A stretch of DNA of 42,377 nt from Theionarchaea archaeon (GCA_018992685.1 JACVGT010000007.1:64001-106377); one strand, 5' to 3'; shown: positions 1 through 7,689, counted from the stretch's first letter. Notes: generated from the sequence alone by a model not told the origin. Program-made: numbers and translations.

Positions 1-1
1 A

Positions 2-91
2 GATTCTCCTGAGACAGATACGGTTGCGAAGTCAAAATCAGAGATTACCGGTGAAAAGCTTTTTAAGGTGCACTCTAATTGGGGATCATGA
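2..91 (+). CDS. 3' end of an upstream gene (partial, unidentified)
   Basis: An open frame enters from the left edge and runs 29 codons to a TGA at 89-91. The residues are polar and Lys/Ser/Glu-rich and end in VHSNWGS. The stop overlaps the ATG of the S19e gene in an ATGA, the overlap type used by several certain gene pairs in this window, which is the main reason to think it is real. In other euryarchaea a YhbY/CRM RNA-binding protein often sits here, but I cannot recognise that fold in this tail. A TATA-like box inside the frame also allows S19e to start its own transcript. Confidence 0.35.
   Translation, partial: DSPETDTVAKSKSEITGEKLFKVHSNWGS
59..67 (+). promoter_or_regulatory. TATA-like box before S19e
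   Basis: CTTTTTAAG lies about 25 bases upstream of the S19e ATG at 88, the spacing expected for a leaderless archaeal transcript. It overlaps the presumed end of the upstream gene, so it may be internal to an operon. Confidence 0.4.
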
Positions 92-531
92 CTACTGTTT
101 ATGATGTTAATGCCTATGATCTGCTGGCCAGACTCACAGAGGAACTCAAAGATGTAGGGGATATTAAGCCTCCTGACTGGTCGAAGTACGTGAAAACGGG
201 GACTCACAAAGAGCGCCCCCCTGTACAGGAGGACTGGTGGTACATCAGGGCTGCATCGTTACTGCGCCGGCTGTACATTGATGGTCCAGTGGGTGTGGAA
301 AGACTGCGGAGGCATTATGGAGGAAAGAAAGACCGTGGACACAAGCCAGAGAAATTTGGAAAAGCGAGCGGTGCGATTATCAGAAGGCTGCTCCAGCAGA
401 TGGAAAAAGCTGGATTTGTGGAGCCTGTACCCAAGGGAAGGAAGTTAACTCCAAAGGGTGTATCATATATGGATCGGTTGGCATACGAGGTGAAGCTGGC
501 GGCCGGAGTGGGAGAACTGGAACAGTACTGA
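88..531 (+). CDS. rps19e: 30S ribosomal protein S19e
   Basis: This is the archaeal/eukaryotic small-subunit protein S19e, needed for 40S/30S maturation and absent from bacteria. The 147-residue product has the family start MTTVYDV, the PPVQEDWWYIRAASLLRRLY core that packs against rRNA, the RRHYGG loop followed by KASGAIIRRLLQQME, and the basic KGRKLTPKGVSYMDRLA end. Length is typical. I chose the ATG at 88 over an in-frame TTG at 79 because MTTVYDV is the usual family N-terminus. It leads a translation operon in the order S19e, PDCD5-like, L39e, L31e, aIF6, L18a, prefoldin alpha, FtsY, a well-known euryarchaeal gene order. Confidence 0.97.
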   Translation: MTTVYDVNAYDLLARLTEELKDVGDIKPPDWSKYVKTGTHKERPPVQEDWWYIRAASLLRRLYIDGPVGVERLRRHYGGKKDRGHKPEKFGKASGAIIRRLLQQMEKAGFVEPVPKGRKLTPKGVSYMDRLAYEVKLAAGVGELEQY

Positions 532-539
532 GGGATACT

Positions 540-854
540 ATGGAAGATATAGAAGATGTCAGAAGAAAGAAATTAGAGGAATTAAAAAGACAGCAAGATG
601 AAGAGCAAGAAATGATCCAGCAGGAAATACAGAAACAGGCAGTACTGAAACAGATTCTTGATGTAAATGCAAGAGAACGGTTGACCCGCATCAAGATGGC
701 CAACCCCCCGTATGGAGATCAAATAGAAGCTGTCTTATTTCAGCTGTTGCAGGCTGGTAGGATAAAGAATCGCTTGACAGAAGAACAGTTCAAGCAACTG
801 ATCCATCAGGTTTTCGGCAGCAGAAAGAAAGACTTTCACATTGAGAGGCGATAG
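540..854 (+). CDS. PDCD5-family DNA-binding protein
   Basis: A 104-residue member of the PDCD5/TFAR19 family, small helical proteins that bind double-stranded DNA in archaea and are linked to apoptosis in eukaryotes; the archaeal role is unclear. The N-terminal third is a long charged helix ([17 protein letters not shown]) followed by the family core with [11 protein letters not shown] around residues 44-54 and the [12 protein letters not shown] helix near the end. It starts 8 bases after the S19e stop and is followed one base later by the L39e start, so it is cotranscribed with ribosomal proteins as in many euryarchaea. Confidence 0.95.
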   Translation: MEDIEDVRRKKLEELKRQQDEEQEMIQQEIQKQAVLKQILDVNARERLTRIKMANPPYGDQIEAVLFQLLQAGRIKNRLTEEQFKQLIHQVFGSRKKDFHIERR

Positions 855-855
855 C

Positions 856-1011
856 ATGTCACGGTATAAGAGCTTGGCCAAGAAATTGAGGCTGGGAAAA
901 GCACAAAAGCAGAACAGGAGAGTGCCTGTCTGGGTGTGGATGAAAACCCAGCTGCATGTCAGGACCCACCCCAGGAGACGGCACTGGAGAAGAACAAACT
1001 TGCAGAAGTGA
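856..1011 (+). CDS. rpl39e: 50S ribosomal protein L39e
   Basis: A 51-residue, very basic protein, the usual L39e length. It begins [20 protein letters not shown] and contains [12 protein letters not shown] and the final [12 protein letters not shown] block, all diagnostic of L39e, which lines the peptide exit tunnel near the ribosome surface in archaea and eukaryotes. The ATG lies one base after the PDCD5-like stop, so translation is probably coupled. The next gene (L31e) begins 4 bases after its stop, with a GTGAG ribosome site that overlaps the L39e stop codon. Confidence 0.97.
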   Translation: MSRYKSLAKKLRLGKAQKQNRRVPVWVWMKTQLHVRTHPRRRHWRRTNLQK

Positions 1012-1015
1012 GAAC

Positions 1016-1282
1016 ATGGAAGAAGGAGAAGAACGAGTATATGTGGTCCCTCTGAGGAGTGCCAAGCATGTCCCCCGCAACAGGAGGGTTCCCCGCGCAG
1101 TGCATGAATTGCGTTCCTTTCTCATGCGTCACACCAAAACAGAGAGTGTAGTTATTGGTCAGAAATTGAATGAGGAGTTGTGGTCCAGGGGAATCCAGAA
1201 GCCCCCACCAAGGGTGCGGGTACGAGCAACAAAGCATATAGAAGAAGACCACGAGTTTGTGGTGGCTGAACTGGCAGAGTAA
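1016..1282 (+). CDS. rpl31e: 50S ribosomal protein L31e
   Basis: An 88-residue large-subunit protein found only in archaea and eukaryotes, placed around the tunnel exit next to L39e. Family features are ERVYVVPLRSAKHVPRNRRVPRAVHELRSFLMRH in the first half and the IGQKLNEELWSRGIQKPPPRVRVRA segment in the second. The frame could be opened further upstream at 956, but that would overlap L39e; the ATG at 1016 has a GTGAG ribosome site 3 bases upstream and gives the normal length. The stop TAA is one base before the aIF6 ATG. Confidence 0.97.
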   Translation: MEEGEERVYVVPLRSAKHVPRNRRVPRAVHELRSFLMRHTKTESVVIGQKLNEELWSRGIQKPPPRVRVRATKHIEEDHEFVVAELAE

Positions 1283-1283
1283 T

Positions 1284-1928
1284 ATGATCTCCAAACTGGA
1301 CTTTGAAGGGATTTCCTTCATTGGTGTGTATGGATTGTGCACAGATACAATTACTCTCATACGACCCGACCTGGGAAAGAAGCTATCCACTGTGGAGCGA
1401 GTGCTGAATACGCCTGTCCTTGAGACTACTATTGGAAGATCATATCTGATAGGCGTTTTTGCCACTGGGAATTCCACCTGTCTGGTGGTACCCTATTTCG
1501 CAGAACCCACTGAGGTAGAATCGGTGGAGGCGCACGTGACCTGTGCCGTATATCCTGAAAAGTTTACTGCACTGGGGAACCTGGTGCTGGCAAATGACAA
1601 GGCCTGCATTGTGAGCCCAGTTCTGGATGCGGAATTCTTCCAGGATGCCCTGGGAACTGAAGTAGTCAGAGCGCAGCTTGGCGAGTTTCTGACTGTGGGC
1701 AGTGTTGGCGTGGTAACCAACAAGGCGGGAGTTCTCCACCCCCAACTGTCTGATGAAGACATAGAATTTGTGGAGGACGTGTTGCAGATTTCCTGTGAAC
1801 GGGCCACTGCCAACAGAGGTGTTGGATATCTCAGGCTGTGCCTGCTGGCCAACACGAAGGGTATTCTAGCAGGAAGGGAAACTACAGGACCTGAACTGGT
1901 CCGAATAGAAGATATTCTGGAGGGTTAA
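1284..1928 (+). CDS. eif6: Translation initiation factor 6 (aIF6)
   Basis: aIF6 is an anti-association factor that binds the large subunit and keeps it from joining the small subunit early. The 214-residue product shows the five-fold pentein repeat pattern, with the opening FIGVYGLCTD, then LIGVFATGNSTCLVVP, GNLVLANDKACIVSP, GSVGVVTNKAGVLHP and LLANTKGILAG, one per blade. The start is the ATG at 1284 just behind the L31e stop; a start at 1257 would overlap L31e and add residues foreign to the family. It is followed by a GGAGGG site and L18a two bases after the stop. Confidence 0.97.
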   Translation: MISKLDFEGISFIGVYGLCTDTITLIRPDLGKKLSTVERVLNTPVLETTIGRSYLIGVFATGNSTCLVVPYFAEPTEVESVEAHVTCAVYPEKFTALGNLVLANDKACIVSPVLDAEFFQDALGTEVVRAQLGEFLTVGSVGVVTNKAGVLHPQLSDEDIEFVEDVLQISCERATANRGVGYLRLCLLANTKGILAGRETTGPELVRIEDILEG

Positions 1929-1929
1929 A

Positions 1930-2241
1930 ATGTCTGAAAAGTCTGAATCTAAGAGTACATCAAAATCGGAAAAACCTGAAAAATCAAAAGTATCAAAAAA
2001 GCCAAAAGACACGGGAAAGGCGAAGCAGAGGAAATCACCTGCAGGAAGAAAGGAGAAAAAAATGAAGACTTTCACTGTTACAGGCGAATTTGTCATGGGC
2101 GACTCACTGCAGAAATTCCAGAAAGACATAGTCGCCCGGGGTGAGAAACGGGCTCGAGAGAAAATATTTCAGGATTTGGGATCCAAACACAGAGTGAGGC
2201 GTTCTCAGGTGTTAATTGATGCAGTGGAGGAAGCGAAATGA
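1930..2241 (+). CDS. rpl18a: 50S ribosomal protein L18a/LX with Lys/Ser-rich N-terminal extension
   Basis: The C-terminal 59 residues are the archaeal L18a (LX, L20a) protein: MKTFTVTGEFVMGDSLQKF, then the FQKDIVARGEKRAREKIFQDLGSKHRVRRSQV stretch that contacts 23S and 5S rRNA. Before it sits a 44-residue tail made almost only of Ser, Lys, Glu, Pro and Gly, which is not a standard part of LX. Two in-frame ATGs each have a good ribosome site: GGAGGG five bases before 1930 and AGGAG six bases before 2062. The short form would be the canonical protein. The gene overlaps prefoldin alpha by ATGA at 2238-2241. Confidence 0.9.
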   Translation: MSEKSESKSTSKSEKPEKSKVSKKPKDTGKAKQRKSPAGRKEKKMKTFTVTGEFVMGDSLQKFQKDIVARGEKRAREKIFQDLGSKHRVRRSQVLIDAVEEAK

Positions 2242-2681
2242 CGGATGAAAAGAGGGGAGTAACCCTGCAAGAGATAAACGAACAGGAATTGGCTCTTAAT
2301 ATCCAGGTTCTCCAAGAGCAGGGGAGAATACTGGCGTCTAATGTGGAGCGATTGTCAATGTACTTGCAGGAGCTTGCTGCCTCCAGAGCCACATTGGAAG
2401 GAATGCAAAGCCTGAAAAAAGGAGATGAGATTCTGGTGCCCATCGGAGCCTCCAGTTTCATCAGGGCGCGGATTGATGACATAGAAAAGGTCATTGTGGG
2501 TGTTGGCTCCAACGTGTCCATGGACAAGACGCTGGGTGATGCAGCAGCCAGCATGCAGGAAAGAATGAATCTGGTGGAATCAAAGATCAAGGAGAGCCAG
2601 GACGCCTACATAAAAGTGGCTCAGAAACTGGACGTTTTCACGGCAGAGGCGCAGAGGCGCGTGCAGTCCATCTCACAGTAG
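2238..2681 (+). CDS. pfdA: Prefoldin subunit alpha
   Basis: Prefoldin is a jellyfish-shaped chaperone that hands unfolded proteins to the thermosome; archaea use two alpha and four beta subunits. The 147-residue product has a long N-terminal coiled coil (about 10-50), the beta-hairpin core around 60-110 with GDEILVPIGASSFIRARI and VIVGVGSNVSMDKT, and a C-terminal coiled coil with the QERMNLVESKIKE repeat. Length is normal. The start overlaps the L18a stop (ATGA) and has GGAGG about 10 bases upstream. Neighbourhood is the standard euryarchaeal LX-pfdA-ftsY order. Confidence 0.96.
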   Translation: MTDEKRGVTLQEINEQELALNIQVLQEQGRILASNVERLSMYLQELAASRATLEGMQSLKKGDEILVPIGASSFIRARIDDIEKVIVGVGSNVSMDKTLGDAAASMQERMNLVESKIKESQDAYIKVAQKLDVFTAEAQRRVQSISQ

Positions 2682-2759
2682 TACTGGTGCTCTACATAAG
2701 CGTTCAGAGAACACCAACCTAATCCAAGAATCAGCTAAAGATTGTCTTGAAGTGAATCT

Positions 2760-3644
2760 ATGTTTGACATTTTGAAGAAAAAACTGGATACCTTTGTCCA
2801 GAAAACTATTTCCGATAAGGATCTGGACAGTATATTGTGGGAGTTGGAAGTCTCACTCCTTGAAAGTGACGTTTCCATGAAAGCTTCTGAGAAGATGGTT
2901 GAGACCTTACGATCAGAACTCGTGGGATCAAAGGTAGGGCTAACAGAAAGGAAAAAGAATATTATCCAGGATGCTTTGAAAGATGCAGTCTTACAGGTTC
3001 TTGATGTAGATTCTGTTGATCTGGAAGCCCTAATCAGGGAAAAAAATCGCGAAGATGGTCCTCTGATTGTACTGTTTGTAGGGTTTAATGGCACAGGGAA
3101 AACGACCACTATTGCAAAGCTTGCCCACATCCTCAAGCAGAAGTTTACTGTGGTCATTGCGGCTTCAGACACCTTCAGGGCAGGATCACAAGAACAGCTG
3201 GAAAAACATGCAGAAAGAATCGGGGTCAGGGTGATCAAACATGGATATGGTGCAGATCCTGCAGCCGTGGCATTTGATGCAATTAAACATGCCAGGGCAA
3301 AAGATGTGGATGTGGTGCTGATCGACACAGCAGGGAGAGCAGAAACAAACAAGAACCTCATGGAACAGATGAAGAAGATCAAACGGGTGACAAACCCTGA
3401 TCTGACCATTTTTGTGGGTGACGCCCTGGCTGGGAACGCCGCAGTAGAGCAGGCGGAGAAGTTCGGGGAAGTGGGCATTGATGCATCCATACTCACAAAG
3501 ATCGATGCAGACGCCCGGGGTGGGGCAGCTCTCTCCATCAGCTGTGTTACAGGAAGACCTATAATCTATGTGGGAAATGGACAGGAATATACTGATTTGC
3601 AGCCTTTTAACTCAGAATGGCTGCTGGAAAAACTAGTTTCATAG
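2760..3644 (+). CDS. ftsY: Signal recognition particle receptor FtsY
   Basis: FtsY is the membrane-side GTPase that receives ribosome-SRP complexes for co-translational targeting. In the 294-residue product residues 1-95 form the helical N domain and the rest the GTPase: P-loop GFNGTGKT at 108-115, the insertion-box motif DTFRAGSQEQL, DTAGR (G3), TKIDADARGGA (G4) and the closing GNGQEYTDLQPF. There is no acidic A domain, as in many archaeal FtsY proteins. The 78-base gap before it has no convincing TATA box, so it is probably read with prefoldin. The srp54 gene does not follow; a new promoter and unrelated gene do. Confidence 0.97.
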   Translation: MFDILKKKLDTFVQKTISDKDLDSILWELEVSLLESDVSMKASEKMVETLRSELVGSKVGLTERKKNIIQDALKDAVLQVLDVDSVDLEALIREKNREDGPLIVLFVGFNGTGKTTTIAKLAHILKQKFTVVIAASDTFRAGSQEQLEKHAERIGVRVIKHGYGADPAAVAFDAIKHARAKDVDVVLIDTAGRAETNKNLMEQMKKIKRVTNPDLTIFVGDALAGNAAVEQAEKFGEVGIDASILTKIDADARGGAALSISCVTGRPIIYVGNGQEYTDLQPFNSEWLLEKLVS

Positions 3645-3747
3645 GCAGGAAAACTCGGTACATTGAGGTGGGGTTCATGATGCGAGAAAGATTTGGGAGG
3701 GAGGGATTGCAATCTCCTTGAATTTTGATCGAGTAAACAAAGCACAA

Positions 3748-3758
3748 AGTATAAATAC
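3748..3758 (+). promoter_or_regulatory. TATA box of the KaiC-like gene
   Basis: AGTATAAATAC is a near-consensus TATA element. A start about 25 bases downstream (around 3779) would leave a short leader containing the GAGGTG ribosome site at 3785-3790 and the ATG at 3797. Confidence 0.75.
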
Positions 3759-3796
3759 GTGGGGTTTGAAAAAGCCATATACCCGAGGTGTGCTTC

Positions 3797-4972
3797 ATGG
3801 ATTTCCCTGATGGAGAAATTCTACAGCGGCTGGATGCAAGAGAACTGGATTTGGCAGAAATAATAAAGTCCCTTCAGGACAGGGAATTTACCGGAGTTCT
3901 AAAGTACTTTGGCGAGAAACTGGGCAACATTCTCTTCATTCGAGGGGAGATAGTTGCCATGACCTATGGGAATCTGGCTGGAGATCAGGTGGGAGATGTC
4001 CTCCTTGAGGAGACCACCAAAGGAGGAAGAGCAGAGATTCACCAGCTTCCTTCTCAGACTGCGCGATCTGCGCTCCGGTATTATATTGACGTTCTAGGAT
4101 ACCCCATTGCAATCTGGAAGCTAGAAGATGCCCGACGGGAAGTCATGAGGCGGGCGGGGATCAATGAGCCTGATGTGGCCACCCTAGAGCAGATGCTGGA
4201 ATCAGAGGGAGTGGCACACCTGCTCAAGAGACCTGCGCCTGAGATCATTGCAGCCAAGAAAGAGGTTACCTGCGGATGGGATGCTGTGGGGCTGATGGAC
4301 CAGTACCCTGTTCCCTCTAATACTCACATGAACATTCTGGTCATGGGAGGGCCGAACCCGTACAAGCAGTTATGGTGCCAGCAATTCATCTACGGAGAGC
4401 TGGTAAAGGGGTTGGGAGCTGTCTATTTCAACTTCAATACCACCCCGGATGACATTCGGATGAACTTGGTGCGGCTGGGAATGGACATTGAAAAATTCGA
4501 AGAAGAAGGCAAGTTCTTTTTTGTGGACTGTTTCCCCTGGAGATTGAAGAAGTCTCCGGAGAAGTTTCATTCAGCCATTGATAAGTCATCACTCCTGGAT
4601 TTTGGACTCGCACTATCTGAGGCTTCAAAAGAGATAGATGCTCCTTCCAGTGTGGTGGTATTTGACTCTCTGAGCAATTTGATGATTTACTTTGACCCAG
4701 ATCAGGTCATCAAGTTCGCTGTCAATCAGGGCTCAAAACTGAAGGAGATGGAATGGACTGGACTGTACATTGTGGAAGAAGGGGTGAATGATACCAAGAT
4801 TGAGAATTCACTGAGGTTCCTGCTAGACGGCGTATTTGTTATCGAGACTACAAGGAAGAAGTACCTGGGTGAGTTCAAGATTGAATGGATCCGGGGTATC
4901 GTGGACAAACCCACTGCTTACTACTTTGACGTTTCCAAGAAAGGACTGGGTCTTATTCCCAAGAAAGGGTGA
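3797..4972 (+). CDS. DUF4388-like domain plus KaiC/RadA-like ATPase domain with degenerate Walker A
   Basis: A 391-residue protein with two parts. Residues about 10-75 (LAEIIKSLQDREFTGVLKY, then GNILFIRGEIVAMTYGNLAG) resemble the PatA/DUF4388 sensor-type domain seen in signalling proteins. From about 155 onward the pattern is that of a KaiC/RecA-superfamily domain: MNILVMGGPNPYKQLWCQQF at the P-loop position, VYFNFNTTPDDIRMNL, the Walker B strand SSVVVFDSLSNLM and a C-terminal beta region. The P-loop lacks the GKT/S, having GGPNPYKQLW instead, so ATP hydrolysis is doubtful. I chose the ATG at 3797 because GAGGTG lies six bases upstream; an in-frame GTG at 3788 overlaps that site. The role is unknown; a regulatory or scaffold role is inference. 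Confidence 0.75.
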   Translation: MDFPDGEILQRLDARELDLAEIIKSLQDREFTGVLKYFGEKLGNILFIRGEIVAMTYGNLAGDQVGDVLLEETTKGGRAEIHQLPSQTARSALRYYIDVLGYPIAIWKLEDARREVMRRAGINEPDVATLEQMLESEGVAHLLKRPAPEIIAAKKEVTCGWDAVGLMDQYPVPSNTHMNILVMGGPNPYKQLWCQQFIYGELVKGLGAVYFNFNTTPDDIRMNLVRLGMDIEKFEEEGKFFFVDCFPWRLKKSPEKFHSAIDKSSLLDFGLALSEASKEIDAPSSVVVFDSLSNLMIYFDPDQVIKFAVNQGSKLKEMEWTGLYIVEEGVNDTKIENSLRFLLDGVFVIETTRKKYLGEFKIEWIRGIVDKPTAYYFDVSKKGLGLIPKKG

Positions 4973-4995
4973 GCCTTTTCTCTTGCTCAGTTCTG

Positions 4996-5439
4996 TCAAA
5001 TATCCAGGACGCACTGGAAAAAGCGTAATCCATCTTTTTCTCCACTTTTGAGCCCAAAATAGGTAGCAGCTTTGACTTCTGTCTTGATCTCGTGTTTTTC
5101 CTGGCTGAGACGTTCTCCTCTGGCAGTTCCTGAAAGGTACACGCCTTCATTTCTCTTGATGCTTACGGTGAAGTCCGAGAAGACCATCTCGGTGATGTCT
5201 CTCTGAGCAAGCAATTCATTCAGCCATTCCACAAACAGTGATTCACAGTCATCTGCTGCAGCCTCCACCTTGATTTCTCTGCGGGGAGTCACTCCGTCCA
5301 CGTTGACCATAACGGAGAACATGGCTCGAGCACCATTTTCAAAGGCTTCTTCTACGGTTTTTCCCCACGATCTGATTCCCACATCAGCGTCATGATCTAG
5401 AAGTTCGAACTTTTCCATGGTCCAGCCAGGGCGCCCCAT
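4996..5439 (-). CDS. Archease
   Basis: Archease is a small calcium-binding protein that activates the RNA ligase RtcB in tRNA splicing and broadens substrate use of tRNA methyltransferases. The product (147 residues from 5439, 140 from the ATG at 5418) has the family signature FELLDHDADVGIRSWG with the metal-ligand Asp residues, EEAFENGARAMFSVMV, the LFVEWLNELL helix, and ends in VLDI, whose Asp is a conserved ligand. I keep 5439 as the start because a TATA box at 5473-5482 would place the transcript start near 5450. It is convergent with the KaiC-like gene and separated by 23 bases. RtcB is not in this window. Confidence 0.95.
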   Translation of the reverse strand: MGRPGWTMEKFELLDHDADVGIRSWGKTVEEAFENGARAMFSVMVNVDGVTPRREIKVEAAADDCESLFVEWLNELLAQRDITEMVFSDFTVSIKRNEGVYLSGTARGERLSQEKHEIKTEVKAATYFGLKSGEKDGLRFFQCVLDI

Positions 5440-5472
5440 AAGAAAAACCTTTGCAGTCTTGAAAACCGATTG

Positions 5473-5482
5473 TTATTTATAG
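5473..5482. promoter_or_regulatory. Shared divergent TATA region
   Basis: TTATTTATAG on the plus strand (CTATAAATAA on the minus strand) sits between archease and the deacetylase-like gene. It is 21 bases from the plus-strand ATG at 5504 and 33 from the archease start, so one AT-rich element may serve both directions, with the plus-strand mRNA leaderless. Confidence 0.55.
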
Positions 5483-5503
5483 TTCTCGTGATGTGCACTC
5501 ATT

Positions 5504-6730
5504 ATGAGAAAGGCGTTCGCGGTATTCCTGGTACTACTTCTTGCATCAGGTATTGGGATAGCTCAGTACGTACGTACTTTTGACCCGTCAATTACTGTAG
5601 CAACGTGGCCCTACAATAAATCCATGGCCTTCACGGTAACCTGTGATGATGTCTCTTCAGGATACTCTTTGGAGTATTTGCAGGAAATCCGTTCCCTCCT
5701 GGATTCATACCATGTGAGAGCCACTTTCTTCGTCATACCATTCCACGGCGAATGGGACCTCATGACAGAATCCCCAGAACTCGTCCGGGAACTCCATGAA
5801 CTTGCAGGGGCAGGACATGAAATCGGTCTTCACGGGTACGCTCACTACCAGAACGAGTTTGTGTGTCCACCTGAAAGCCAGCGAGAGCTGCTGAAGAAGG
5901 GGCTGGACATAATGAATCAGGCAGGAATTACAGTGAGAGGATTCAGAGCACCTTGTCTCCAATGCACCGAAGAGACCCTCTCTATACTGAAAGAATATCA
6001 CTTTGCATACGATTCCAGCATGTTTGGCGAGAGTGGGAGGCCTCTGTTTGGTGGCCCTCTTCCCCAGCTGCTTTCAGGACATGAGTACACGTGGTATTTG
6101 TCCGAAGAGGAGTACCGTGAGAACGTGAGCCTTGCTCAGAAGGAAGCAGACAGCAAGTTCAAAGAGGAAACGGTGTTTTCAGTGGTGATGCACATGAAGG
6201 CAGTTAACGAAGGTGAGGGCATCAGCCTGATGAAGGAATTATTAGCTTTTGTCACTGAAAAGAATGTGTGGAACTGTACTTTGCTGGAACTAGTGGAATG
6301 GGAGACAGCAGTGAAGGAGGTCAGGTGGGATTCCAGAAAGACGCTGACTGGAGGAGACATTACTTTCTACAACGTTCCAGAAGGGCTTTCATTGACTATT
6401 GTTCTTCCCTCTCATTATGCCTCCGACTTGTCCAGTGATGATGTCACCATGACCTGCCACACGGATGACAAAACGTGCAAAGTCACCGTATGCTTTGAAA
6501 AATCATATGGGGAAGTGACCCTGCCTTTTACTCTTAGCTATGGGTCCCTGCAGTCTCGCAATGATATGGAGATGGTGCGCGGTCGATCTCTGGATTCTTC
6601 ACTCTCACCTCCTTGTCAGTGTCTCCCTGGGGGAATGCTTATCGCATGGGAGATGCTGTGCCTGCCCTATAGAAATGCAGAACGTGTGAAATCTCTGGAG
6701 GAGCTTCTGCTTCATCCTTCATTCTTGTAG
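5504..6730 (+). CDS. Secreted polysaccharide deacetylase-like (NodB/CE4-fold) protein
   Basis: A 408-residue exported protein. Residues 1-20 are a signal peptide (basic MRK, hydrophobic core, GIGIAQ). The catalytic fold follows: motif 1 FTVTCDDV at about 47-54 with both Asp residues, motif 2 HGYAH (HxxxH zinc ligands) near 114, motif 3 FRAPC near 147. These match CE4 deacetylases, which remove N- or O-acetyl groups from polysaccharides. Residues about 280-350 form an extra beta-rich domain. The last 60 or so residues (after FTLSYGS) look unlike the rest, with a Cys/Pro-rich stretch, and could reflect a late frameshift. Start is the only ATG near the promoter, about 28 bases after the TATA element. 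Confidence 0.8.
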   Translation: MRKAFAVFLVLLLASGIGIAQYVRTFDPSITVATWPYNKSMAFTVTCDDVSSGYSLEYLQEIRSLLDSYHVRATFFVIPFHGEWDLMTESPELVRELHELAGAGHEIGLHGYAHYQNEFVCPPESQRELLKKGLDIMNQAGITVRGFRAPCLQCTEETLSILKEYHFAYDSSMFGESGRPLFGGPLPQLLSGHEYTWYLSEEEYRENVSLAQKEADSKFKEETVFSVVMHMKAVNEGEGISLMKELLAFVTEKNVWNCTLLELVEWETAVKEVRWDSRKTLTGGDITFYNVPEGLSLTIVLPSHYASDLSSDDVTMTCHTDDKTCKVTVCFEKSYGEVTLPFTLSYGSLQSRNDMEMVRGRSLDSSLSPPCQCLPGGMLIAWEMLCLPYRNAERVKSLEELLLHPSFL

Positions 6731-6827
6731 GTTCTGTACGCATCAAATGGGTGTGAGATCACATCTCTTAACAAGAATCACTTGATGAAATCACTCCATT
6801 CTCAAAATCGTGTTGATGAGGGAACAT

Positions 6828-7439
6828 ATGCATCACAGAATAGATGCGCGAACTGAACAGGTAGAACCAGAACCAGAAAAAATATATAAAGACAGAGTCA
6901 TGAGGGAAATGCAGGAACAACAAGAAAGGAGGGTCAAAATGCAACCAGGAGCGATCTATGAGGAAAAAATTGTATCAAAATGGATTATAGTTGTACTTCT
7001 TTCCATCGCGGGATCTATGCTCTTCTTATTGGCATATCAGGTTCTGATAGAACCACTTGGCTCCGAGCCTGCTCCTAATTGGTTCTATCTGATAATGTTT
7101 CTCCTGTTTTTAGGAATTGCTTTCACCTTTGGAAGGCTGATCATAAGGATGACACCTGCCTCCATTTTTGTGGGGTTTGGACCACTTGGACACAACATCG
7201 CCTGGGACAATGTGGAGGACTGTTTCCTTGATGAGACGTCAGCCGCAAGGTATGGAGGTGCAGGTGTGCGGACGGTAAGGATTGGTGGACACTGGAGGAT
7301 TATCTACAATATCGTGGAAAGTTCCCGCGTGGGCCTCTCGCTCAGAGAAGGCAGATTCAGAGATATTGTATTTTCCACACGGCATCCTGAGGACGTCATG
7401 ACAACAATCAAGGAGTGGGCGCACATTCGAGAGGAATAG
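6828..7439 (+). CDS. Two-helix membrane protein with PH-like C-terminal domain
   Basis: I do not recognise a named family. The protein has two adjacent membrane helices (IIVVLLSIAGSMLFLLAYQVL and FYLIMFLLFLGIAFTFGRLII), then a soluble beta-rich domain of about 100 residues (FVGFGPLGHNIAWDNVEDC to FSTRHPEDVMTTIKEW) whose pattern is like bacterial PH domains, including the typical DIVFSTRHPED end. The start is uncertain. From 6828 (GAGGGA upstream) the protein is 203 residues with a charged N-terminal tail. A strong TATA box at 6879-6891 and a perfect GGAGGG site favour the ATG at 6939, which gives 166 residues starting MQPGAIYEEK. Confidence 0.7.
   Translation: MHHRIDARTEQVEPEPEKIYKDRVMREMQEQQERRVKMQPGAIYEEKIVSKWIIVVLLSIAGSMLFLLAYQVLIEPLGSEPAPNWFYLIMFLLFLGIAFTFGRLIIRMTPASIFVGFGPLGHNIAWDNVEDCFLDETSAARYGGAGVRTVRIGGHWRIIYNIVESSRVGLSLREGRFRDIVFSTRHPEDVMTTIKEWAHIREE
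6879..6891 (+). promoter_or_regulatory. Strong TATA box inside the annotated 5' end
   Basis: AAAATATATAAAG would start transcription near 6910, giving a roughly 30-base leader with GGAGGG at 6929-6934 and the ATG at 6939. It decides for the shorter start of the two-helix membrane protein unless a second, weaker promoter upstream is also used. Confidence 0.6.
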
Positions 7440-7689
7440 CCTTCGTTGGTAGGTTAAGTGGGGCTCGCTTTGGGATTCCTTGTTTCGCAATACTCATACA
7501 TGAAACTCTTCTGGAGACTTCGTGAAGCAGGTGGGTTCCCCATATTCCTTTCCTGTCCCGGCCGCCTCGGATTATTGAGTTGTATGATAAAGACTGCTGA
7601 GACGATGCTACACGTGAGAAGAGATAACTCAGGTACAACAGCAGCTTGACGTCGTTCAGAATTATCCACCGTATATCGAATTTCTGTAT

